A DNA stretch of 5,763 bases from Propionibacteriaceae bacterium (lineage in GTDB: Bacteria; Actinomycetota; Actinomycetes; Propionibacteriales; Propionibacteriaceae), in NCBI GenBank assembly GCA_024636075.1, contig JAGXHS010000041.1, positions 1-5,763 on the forward strand. The letters are read 5' to 3'. Positions within the stretch are counted from its first letter, which is position 1. Every line of letters starts with the position of its first letter. The translations under genes were made by a program, and so were the position numbers. Positions 1 through 4,167 of the stretch are shown here, one piece after another. The notes under the pieces are model-generated. The model ran no database searches and had not been told where the DNA came from. It saw only the letters and a list, made by a program, of their open reading frames with translations.

Positions 1-345
1 CTGAACCGGATCTGGGAGCTGCAGCGGCTGATGACCAACCACTTCGCTCCCCAGCAGAAGCTGGTCTCCAAGACCCGGATCGGCGCGAAGACGACCAAGA
101 AGTACGACCTACCGGCCACGCCGTACACCCGAGTCCTCGCCGACACTGGGATCGTTCGCAAAGCCGTCAAGACACGGCTGGCGAAGGAAAACCAGCCGCT
201 GAACCCGGCCGCGATCCAGCGACAGATCCAAGCCCTGGCCGCCGATCTCCTGACCCTGACGACCGCCAAACGAGGACCGAAACCGGCACCATCCCCGCGG
301 GCATCTTCAGGTGATTCCTCGAAGCCCGCTACCCGGGCATCTTGA
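1..345 (+). CDS. Transposase/integrase (rve, DDE type), C-terminal part only
   Basis: The frame is open from the first base to a TGA at 343-345, so the gene starts outside the window and only about 114 codons are visible. The stretch from LNRIWELQRL through HFAPQQKLVSKTRIGAKTTKKYDL (written here in part as motif positions 1-37) and then TPYTRVL resembles the C-terminal region that follows the catalytic rve domain in a family of bacterial DDE transposases, which typically carry N-F-x-P-x-x-KLVSKTR-x-GAK and a TPY-x-R-L motif. The catalytic DDE residues are not in view, so activity cannot be judged. The last 25 or so residues (RGPKPAPSPRASSGDSSKPATRAS) are low complexity and read into a short direct repeat, which may mean that the natural C-terminus is nearby or that the element end is degraded. 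The family call is from memory of the motif. The IS family is not assigned. Confidence 0.7.
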   Translation: MNRIWELQRLMTNHFAPQQKLVSKTRIGAKTTKKYDLPATPYTRVLADTGIVRKAVKTRLAKENQPLNPAAIQRQIQALAADLLTLTTAKRGPKPAPSPRASSGDSSKPATRAS

Positions 346-359
346 CATGATTCCTCGGG
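298..359. repeat. Short direct repeat at the transposase 3' end (two copies, 36-bp period)
   Basis: A motif beginning CGGGCATCTT and ending TGATTCCTCG occurs at 298-321 and again at 334-357, exactly 36 bp apart, with only the three or four central bases differing (CAGG versus GACA). The copies span the transposase stop codon. Their position suggests subterminal repeats of the insertion element or a small local duplication. No matching terminal inverted repeat can be tested, because the other end of the element is outside the window. Confidence 0.55.
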
Positions 360-659
360 CAAGCCCCACGATCTGGTCCCGGGTGGGTCCGGGTGGAGCA
401 CCGTCCGGTGTGGGGCGGTTGAGGCTGCGGGGCGCGGGACCTGGACTGACGGTGGGGGTGTGTTTTCACGTTTTCTCGGTCAAACGCGTCCATTCCAGCC
501 CGAGTCCGGGCGATTTGCCCGAGTTCTCGGTCAAACGTCCACCAAGCTCGCCCCAGGGGAGTCATTTGCCCGAGATCTCGGTCAAACGTCCGAGGGGGCC
601 CGTCGGCGAGTGGTACCGCTGGGAGTGGCTGGCCCGAAGACTGCCATTAGGGTTGCCAG
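346..659. other. Gene-poor stretch between transposase and GNAT gene
   Basis: No gene is called here. Open frames exist on both strands (for example 311-820 and 460-834 on plus, 329-565 on minus), but they are rich in Arg, Pro, Gly and Ser, have no recognisable domain, lack clear ribosome-binding sites and overlap each other and the GNAT gene. The content I can support is the 51-bp-period repeat array and the repeats at the transposase end. This fits intergenic or element-flanking DNA left by insertion events. Confidence 0.6.
462..591. repeat. Three-copy direct repeat with exact 51-bp period
   Basis: The core TTCTCGGTCAAACG occurs at 473-486 and 524-537, and with one change (ATCTCGGTCAAACG) at 575-588. 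Both intervals are exactly 51 bp. Copies 2 (513-540) and 3 (564-591) agree at 27 of 28 positions, starting ATTTGCCCGAG and ending AAACGTCC. Copy 1 (about 462-489) is more diverged on its left side. The DNA between the cores is not conserved. Copy 3 contains a perfect 12-bp palindrome, CCGAGATCTCGG, at 570-581. The 9-mer CTCGGGCAA at 354-362 is the reverse complement of TTGCCCGAG in copies 2 and 3, linking the array to the sequence just after the transposase. Because 51 is divisible by three, every frame shows a 17-residue peptide repeat, which makes open frames here look more protein-like than they should. Function unknown. Confidence 0.8.
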
Positions 660-1130
660 ATGGCGCCAACTCACCGAGCCGGGGACGAGCTCACAGCCCA
701 AGAGGTGTACGACATCTGGCGGCTCCGCGATGTCGTCTTCGCGGTGGAACAGCAATACGGAGACGTGGAGGTCGACGGGCTCGACCTGCTTCCCACCACC
801 GCTCATCTCTGGTTCGCTGACTCCGAAGGTTTGACCAGCTATCTGCGGCTCTGGCTGGGTGACGACGGGGGGCGGCACCTTGGCAGGGTCTGCACCAGAC
901 GCGACCAGCGCGGCAAGGGACTCTCCAGACGACTGATTGAACACGCTCACCAGCTGTGGCCAGCACCGATCCAGATCAGTGCCCAGCTGTACCTCGAAAA
1001 CTGGTACGCGGGATTCGGCTACACCCGCTCGGGAGAGGTCTTCGACGACGGAGGGATTCCCCACGTCCCGATGGCCCGGGACGGCGACCGAGTCATCGAC
1101 CCACGGGGACCATCTTCCTCCGCGATCTGA
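660..1130 (+). CDS. GNAT family N-acetyltransferase, ElaA-like
   Basis: This 156-residue protein matches the length and motif order of ElaA-type GNAT proteins, which transfer an acetyl group from acetyl-CoA to an amine; their physiological substrate is not well established. Near the N-terminus W20-R21-L22-R23 leads into V26-F27-A28-V29-E30-Q31-Q32, the ElaA-like LR-x-x-VF-x-VEQ signature, followed by D39-G40 of the usual D-x-DG. The acetyl-CoA pyrophosphate loop is R77-V-C-T-R-R-D-Q-R-G-K-G-L-S-R at 77-90 (motif A, R/Q-x-x-G-x-G/A). The C-terminal part has A108-Q-L-Y-L-E-N-W-Y-A-G-F-G-Y at 108-121 and GIPHVPMAR at 132-140, which correspond to the family's A-x-x-x-x-x-NFY-x-x-FGF and EDGIPH-x-xM motifs. 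ATG 660 is the first start after an in-frame TAG at 648-650. Its ribosome site is weak (AGGG at 649-652). Probably a single-gene unit. The C-terminal tail is unremarkable. Confidence 0.85.
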   Translation: MAPTHRAGDELTAQEVYDIWRLRDVVFAVEQQYGDVEVDGLDLLPTTAHLWFADSEGLTSYLRLWLGDDGGRHLGRVCTRRDQRGKGLSRRLIEHAHQLWPAPIQISAQLYLENWYAGFGYTRSGEVFDDGGIPHVPMARDGDRVIDPRGPSSSAI

Positions 1131-1392
1131 GGCCTGGCAGCCACAATGCCCGGGGGCGTCCCGCCGGCGATCGTGAGGTGTGTCGTGGGTGCTTTCGGCC
1201 AGGAAACAGGACACCCGACTGATCGCGGTTCGTCTCCTGCACGAGTTGGTCCGTCGTTGACACCCTGCGCCGCCTGTGGGGCGCTACTCGAGATCGCACC
1301 GGCGCCGTCTCGAGGCACCACCTCGTACCCCGCATCGACGGGGTGTGCGCGCTCACGGTCGAGGAACCACTGCCGGGTCCCTGTCATGACCA
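1131..1392. other. Gap with no called gene; possible decayed coding sequence
   Basis: No intact gene is supported. Two adjacent plus-strand stretches read like protein in different frames. A frame ending at TGA 1258-1260 gives SWVLSARKQDTRLIAVRL followed by LHELVRR. The next frame, from about 1256 to the TAG at 1400-1402, gives VDTLRRLWGATRDRTG and onward to LVPRIDGVCALTVEEPL, with mostly G or C at third positions. The switch of frame near 1256 would fit a frameshifted remnant, but I recognise no family and no good start. Open frames on the minus strand here also lack recognisable domains. Confidence 0.3.
1287..1314. repeat. Inverted repeat, 7-bp arms
   Basis: CTCGAGA at 1287-1293 is the exact reverse complement of TCTCGAG at 1308-1314, with a 14-base spacer that itself holds the palindrome GGCGCC (1301-1306). 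No T-run follows, so this is not a standard intrinsic terminator. Each arm contains the 6-bp palindrome CTCGAG, so the pairing may be trivial. It could be a protein-binding site or chance in GC-rich DNA. Confidence 0.4.
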
Positions 1393-1408
1393 TGTGATCT
1401 AGTTCACA
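1393..1408. promoter_or_regulatory. CRP/GlxR-type operator upstream of the VOC gene
   Basis: TGTGATCTAGTTCACA fits the actinobacterial GlxR/CRP consensus TGTGA-NN-TA-NN-TCACA at every fixed position, including the central TA. Its centre lies about 69 bp before the ATG at 1470. Immediately to the right is a perfect 10-bp palindrome, TCACATGTGA (1418-1427), which reuses the same half-sites in the outward orientation, and GTTCACA (1402-1408) is the reverse complement of TGTGAAC (1423-1429). The cluster lies in the only upstream space of the VOC gene, so control of that gene by a CRP/FNR-family regulator is a reasonable inference. A -10-like CAATAT at 1413-1418 is weak, so activation versus repression cannot be decided. 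Confidence 0.65.
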
Positions 1409-1458
1409 GTGTCAATATCACATGTGAACACCCGTCACCCGGAGGTGTCGCAGACCTC

Positions 1459-1464
1459 AAGGAG
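1459..1464 (+). promoter_or_regulatory. Ribosome-binding site of the VOC gene
   Basis: AAGGAG ends five bases before ATG 1470 and is a strong Shine-Dalgarno match. It fixes the start of the VOC reading frame and indicates that the gene was translated before the frameshift arose, or still is if the shift is an error. Confidence 0.75.
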
Positions 1465-1469
1465 AACCC

Positions 1470-1903
1470 ATGGCCATCTCGATGAACCCGTACCTCAACT
1501 TCGCCGGCAACGCCCGAGAGGCGATGACCTACTACCAAGGAATCTTCGGCGGGAAGCTCGAGATCATGAACTTCAGTGACGTCCCAATGGAGGGCATGCC
1601 CGCCGAAGGCACCATGCACGCCGCGCTGGTCCACGACAACTTCACCATCATGGCGAGCGACGCGATGCCCGGGCGGAGCAGACGTGGGGCGACACCCGCA
1701 ACTACATCTCATTGATGGGTGATGACGTCGACCTCTTGCAGGGCTGGTACGAGCAACTCTCCGCAGAGGGAATCGTCGGTATGCCGCTCGAAGGGCAGTT
1801 CTGGGGCGACCTGTACGGCGACGTCAAGGACAAGTACGGGATCGAGTGGATGTTCAACATCTCGCTGCCGAACGCTTCCTCACAGCCGGACGAAACTGCC
1901 TGA
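1470..1903 (+). pseudogene. PhnB-like VOC-superfamily protein, frameshifted
   Basis: Two adjacent frames together make one protein of normal family length, about 144 residues. The first (1470-1715) carries the N-terminal VOC half: MNPYLNFAGNAREAM at 5-19, Y21-Y22, FGGKL at 26-30, GTMHAAL at 47-53 with His50 as a possible metal ligand, and FTIMASDAMPG at 58-68. The second frame continues in phase with AEQTWGDTRNYISLMGDD, then WYEQLSAEG, GMPLEGQFWGD and KYGIEWMFNIS, the usual C-terminal half of PhnB-like/3-demethylubiquinone-9-methyltransferase-like VOC proteins. The frames join at 1671-1675, where GGGCG stands in place of an expected GGGGCG: loss of one G restores as a simple explanation. After the shift the original frame gives an unrelated tail and stops at 1713-1715. 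Such proteins resemble glyoxalase/bleomycin-resistance folds, but the substrate is unknown. The undecayed second half suggests a recent mutation or a sequencing error. Confidence 0.8.
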
Positions 1904-1929
1904 GTGTCCAGGGGATGATCTAGCAGGTT

Positions 1930-1959
1930 GGCCGCCGTGAGCAACGCGGCGGTCCTTTC
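1930..1959 (+). terminator. Weak terminator-like hairpin after the VOC gene
   Basis: CCGCCG (1932-1937) pairs with CGGCGG (1947-1952), extendable by a G-T wobble and one more G-C pair, around a 9-base loop. It is followed by TCCTTT rather than a real T-run. It lies 27 bp after the VOC stop and before the dnaK control region, so it could end transcription of the VOC gene. The missing T-run keeps confidence low. Confidence 0.4.
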
Positions 1960-2033
1960 CCGACGATTGAGGATTGGCCCAGGCATGGTCGCACGCCGTC
2001 CCGGCCTCGGGAATATCCCTGAAAGAACCATGG

Positions 2034-2052
2034 TTGAGTGGGGTGGACTCAA
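2034..2052. promoter_or_regulatory. HAIR operator 1 (HspR binding site)
   Basis: TTGAGT-N7-ACTCAA, with perfect six-base arms and a GGGGTGG spacer, matches the HspR-associated inverted repeat (consensus CTTGAGT-N7-ACTCAAG) known from Streptomyces and Mycobacterium heat-shock operons. It is the most upstream of three and lies before the predicted -35 element. Confidence 0.85.
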
Positions 2053-2060
2053 TGATTGGG

Positions 2061-2079
2061 TTGAGTCGGTCGGGCTCAA
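2061..2079. promoter_or_regulatory. HAIR operator 2 (HspR binding site)
   Basis: TTGAGT (2061-2066), a seven-base spacer and GCTCAA (2074-2079) form a HAIR with one arm mismatch. It starts exactly 27 bp after HAIR 1. Its left arm is also the predicted -35 hexamer, so HspR bound here would exclude RNA polymerase. Confidence 0.8.
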
Positions 2080-2089
2080 TCGCTAGAGT
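2061..2089 (+). promoter_or_regulatory. Predicted dnaK operon promoter
   Basis: TTGAGT (-35, 2061-2066) and TAGAGT (-10, 2084-2089) are separated by 17 bp, the ideal spacing for a housekeeping sigma factor. Transcription would start near 2096, giving a leader of about 107 bases. The -35 coincides with an arm of HAIR 2, and the -10 abuts HAIR 3, the geometry expected of HspR repression. I see no CIRCE element (TTAGCACTC-N9-GAGTGCTAA), so HrcA control is not indicated. Confidence 0.65.
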
Positions 2090-2107
2090 TGAGCGCGTTC
2101 GACTCAA
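2089..2107. promoter_or_regulatory. HAIR operator 3 (HspR binding site)
   Basis: TTGAGC (2089-2094), a seven-base spacer and ACTCAA (2102-2107), with a further G at 2108 as in the full consensus, form the third HAIR. It starts 28 bp after HAIR 2 and covers the predicted transcription start, overlapping the last base of the -10 element. A lone half-site TTGAGT follows at 2117-2122 without a matching right arm. Confidence 0.8.
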
Positions 2108-2155
2108 GCGAGACTGTTGAGTCGTTGAAATCATTCAGAGAAATTGAGCAGTGAC

Positions 2156-2175
2156 CCGACGCCGACCGGCGTCGG
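2156..2175 (+). promoter_or_regulatory. Strong hairpin in the dnaK leader
   Basis: CCGACGCC (2156-2163) and GGCGTCGG (2168-2175) form a perfect 8-bp GC-rich stem with a four-base GACC loop in the predicted 5' untranslated region. It ends 13 bases before the GGAGG at 2189-2193 and does not cover it, so a classical SD-hiding thermometer is unlikely in this simple form. mRNA stabilisation or insulation of the ribosome site is more plausible. No T-run follows, so it is not a terminator. Confidence 0.6.
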
Positions 2176-2188
2176 ACGCGGAACAACT

Positions 2189-2193
2189 GGAGG
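2189..2193 (+). promoter_or_regulatory. Ribosome-binding site of dnaK
   Basis: GGAGG lies nine bases before ATG 2203 and supports that start, which also gives the standard MARAVGIDLGTTNS N-terminus. Confidence 0.8.
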
Positions 2194-2202
2194 AAACACA
2201 CC

Positions 2203-4071
2203 ATGGCTCGTGCAGTCGGTATCGACCTCGGCACCACCAACTCGGTCGTCGCGGTTCTCGAAGGTGGCGAACCCACCGTCATTCCCAACGCTGAGGGTGC
2301 TCGCACCACACCGTCGGTCGTTGCCTTTGCCAAGGGTGGCGAGGTGCTGGTCGGTGAGGTCGCCAAGCGCCAGGCCGTCACCAACGTCGATCGCACCGTG
2401 CGGTCCGTCAAGCGTCACATGGGCACGGACTGGAAGATCCAGATCGACGACAAGGACTACCATCCCCAGCAGATCAGCGCCTTCGTGCTGCAGAAGCTGA
2501 AGCGCGACGCCGAGTCCTACCTCGGTGAGCCCGTCACCAACGCGGTGATCACCGTTCCCGCCTACTTCTCCGACGCGGAGCGTCAGGCCACCAAAGAAGC
2601 TGGCGAGATCGCCGGCCTGAAGGTCGACCGGATCATCAACGAGCCGACCGCCGCAGCCCTGGCCTACGGACTGGACAAGGGCAATGTCGAGCAGACCGTG
2701 CTGGTCTTCGACCTTGGTGGCGGCACCTTCGACGTGTCGCTGATGGAGATCTCCGACGGTGTCTTCGAGGTGAAGGCCACCAAGGGTGACAACCGCTTGG
2801 GTGGTGACGACTGGGATCAGCGAATCGTGGATTGGCTGGTCAAGCAATTCAAGAACAACAACGGCATCGACCTGAGCAAGGACAAGATGGCCCGTCAGCG
2901 GCTGCAGGAAGCTGCCGAGCGCGCCAAGATCGAGCTCTCCAGCGCTCAGGAAGCCACCATCAACCTGCCCTACATCACGGCTGGCGCCGAGGGTCCGCTG
3001 CACCTTGACGTGAAACTGAGCCGCTCCGAGTTCCAGCGCATGACCCAGGACTTGCTGGATCGCTGCCGCCCGCCGTTCAAGGCCGTGATCTCCGACGCAA
3101 AGACGTCGGTGGAGAAGATCGACCAGGTGATCCTGGTTGGTGGCTCCACCCGGATGCCGGCCGTCGTGGATCTGGTCACGGAATTGGCCAAGAAGGAGCC
3201 GCACAAGGGCGTGAACCCGGACGAGGTCGTGGCACTGGGTGCCAGCCTGCAGGCCGGTGTGCTGAAGGGTGAGGTGAAGGACGTCCTGTTGCTGGACGTG
3301 ACCCCGCTGAGCCTGGGCATCGAGACCAAGGGTGGTGTGCTGACCAAGATCATCGAGCGCAACACGACCATCCCGACCAAACGCTCCGAGGTGTTCACCA
3401 CCGCCGAGGACAGTCAGCCTTCGGTGATGATTCAGGTGTACCAGGGTGAGCGCGACTTCGCTCGCGACAACAAGTCGCTCGGCAACTTCGAGCTGACCGG
3501 TCTGATGCCCGCCCCCCGTGGCGTGCCGCAGGTCGAGGTCACGTTCGACATCGACGCCAACGGTATCGTGCACGTCCACGCCAAGGACATGGCCACCGGC
3601 AAGCAGCAGTCGATGACCGTCACCGGCGGCTCAGCCCTCGGCAAGGAGGACATCGACCGGATGGTCCATGAAGCCGAAGCGCACGCCGAGGAGGACCGGA
3701 AGCGTCGCGAGGATGTCGAGATGCGCAACGAGGCTGACAACCTGGCCTTCCGCACCGAGAAGCTGCTCAACGAGAACGAGGACAAGATCGGCGAGGACGT
3801 CAAGGCTCCTGTCGTGGAGTCTTTGGACGCGTTGAAGGAAGCGCTCAAGGGGACCGACAACAACGACCAGGTCAAGGCGGCGATGGACGACCTGAACACC
3901 AAGGCCTCCACCATGGGCCAGGCCTTGTACGCTGCGGCCCAGGCCGAGCAGCAGGCGGCTGATTCGTCCGAGGGTGCGGCTTCCGAGCAGGGCAATGAAT
4001 CGGATACCGGCTCCGACGACGACGAGGTGGTTGACGCCGAGATCGTTGACGACGACGACACCAACAAGTGA
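2203..4071 (+). CDS. dnaK: Molecular chaperone DnaK (Hsp70)
   Basis: This is a complete, cytoplasmic ATP-dependent Hsp70 of 622 residues, the usual actinobacterial length. It binds exposed hydrophobic peptide segments and releases them in an ATPase cycle driven by DnaJ and GrpE. The nucleotide-binding domain covers about residues 1-360: phosphate-1 loop IDLGTTNS (7-14), NEPTAAALAYG (146-156), phosphate-2 FDLGGGTFDVS (169-179) and the adenosine-site VILVGGSTRMP (309-319). The interdomain linker DVLLLDV is at 360-366. The beta-sandwich substrate domain follows to about 475, then the helical lid, and an acidic tail ending EVVDAEIVDDDDTNK. The N-terminal lobe lacks the insertion found in Gram-negative DnaK, as expected for a Gram-positive lineage. 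His459 in GIVHVHAKD stands where Ser or Thr is usual; otherwise all key motifs are intact. First gene of the operon, under three HAIR sites, so heat-inducible through HspR. Confidence 0.98.
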   Translation: MARAVGIDLGTTNSVVAVLEGGEPTVIPNAEGARTTPSVVAFAKGGEVLVGEVAKRQAVTNVDRTVRSVKRHMGTDWKIQIDDKDYHPQQISAFVLQKLKRDAESYLGEPVTNAVITVPAYFSDAERQATKEAGEIAGLKVDRIINEPTAAALAYGLDKGNVEQTVLVFDLGGGTFDVSLMEISDGVFEVKATKGDNRLGGDDWDQRIVDWLVKQFKNNNGIDLSKDKMARQRLQEAAERAKIELSSAQEATINLPYITAGAEGPLHLDVKLSRSEFQRMTQDLLDRCRPPFKAVISDAKTSVEKIDQVILVGGSTRMPAVVDLVTELAKKEPHKGVNPDEVVALGASLQAGVLKGEVKDVLLLDVTPLSLGIETKGGVLTKIIERNTTIPTKRSEVFTTAEDSQPSVMIQVYQGERDFARDNKSLGNFELTGLMPAPRGVPQVEVTFDIDANGIVHVHAKDMATGKQQSMTVTGGSALGKEDIDRMVHEAEAHAEEDRKRREDVEMRNEADNLAFRTEKLLNENEDKIGEDVKAPVVESLDALKEALKGTDNNDQVKAAMDDLNTKASTMGQALYAAAQAEQQAADSSEGAASEQGNESDTGSDDDEVVDAEIVDDDDTNK

Positions 4072-4077
4072 TCTGTG

Positions 4078-4108
4078 CCGGTGGGCGGGATCTACTCCCG
4101 CCCACCGG
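4078..4108 (+). promoter_or_regulatory. Perfect 12-bp hairpin between dnaK and grpE
   Basis: CCGGTGGGCGGG (4078-4089) and CCCGCCCACCGG (4097-4108) pair perfectly around a seven-base loop (ATCTACT), starting six bases after the dnaK stop. The sequence after it (TCATCACCGC) has no T-run, and grpE follows on the same strand, so it is better read as an intercistronic element than as a full terminator. It could protect the 3' end of a dnaK-only mRNA, act as a processing site, or partly attenuate transcription so that DnaK is made in excess over GrpE and DnaJ. The role is inferred; the stem itself is plain in the sequence. Confidence 0.75.
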
Positions 4109-4157
4109 TCATCACCGCGTCGGTCGCCACAGGTGTCTCGGCGCATCACCAGATTTC

Positions 4158-4163
4158 GAGGAG
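4158..4163 (+). promoter_or_regulatory. Ribosome-binding site of grpE
   Basis: GAGGAG lies four bases before ATG 4168. It decides the start of grpE against upstream in-frame GTG 4075, which would place the dnaK-grpE hairpin inside the coding sequence. Confidence 0.7.
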
Positions 4164-4167
4164 TTCG

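Noticed and set aside
462..591. CRISPR array
   Set aside because: Only three copies, one diverged, with a short core, a 51-bp period and no cas genes nearby. The spacers (about 23 bp) are also short for a CRISPR array.
460..834. Open frame with 17-residue repeats containing LGQT
   Set aside because: The peptide repeat is a direct result of the 51-bp DNA repeat, which is a multiple of three; the other frames show it too. There is no ribosome site or known domain, and the frame runs into the ElaA-like gene.
582..1214. 210-residue open frame on the minus strand over the GNAT gene
   Set aside because: It is the antisense shadow of the GNAT gene, whose plus-strand product has clear ElaA-like motifs. 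The minus translation has no recognisable domain.
1668..1675. Programmed -1 ribosomal frameshift in the VOC gene
   Set aside because: The reading-frame phase gives G-CCC-GGG, which does not match the X-XXY-YYZ slippery pattern with allowed re-pairing, and VOC proteins are not known to use recoding.
2034..2107. CIRCE element for HrcA at the dnaK promoter
   Set aside because: The arms are TTGAGT/ACTCAA with seven-base spacers (HAIR), not TTAGCACTC-N9-GAGTGCTAA.
2131..3579. 482-residue open frame on the minus strand inside dnaK
   Set aside because: Long antisense frames are common opposite GC-rich genes. The translation is rich in His, Leu, Val and Gly with no domain, while the plus strand encodes an unmistakable DnaK.
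4075..4167. N-terminal extension of grpE from GTG 4075
   Set aside because: It would place the dnaK-grpE hairpin inside the coding region, has no ribosome site, and adds 31 residues unlike GrpE. ATG 4168 has GAGGAG just upstream.
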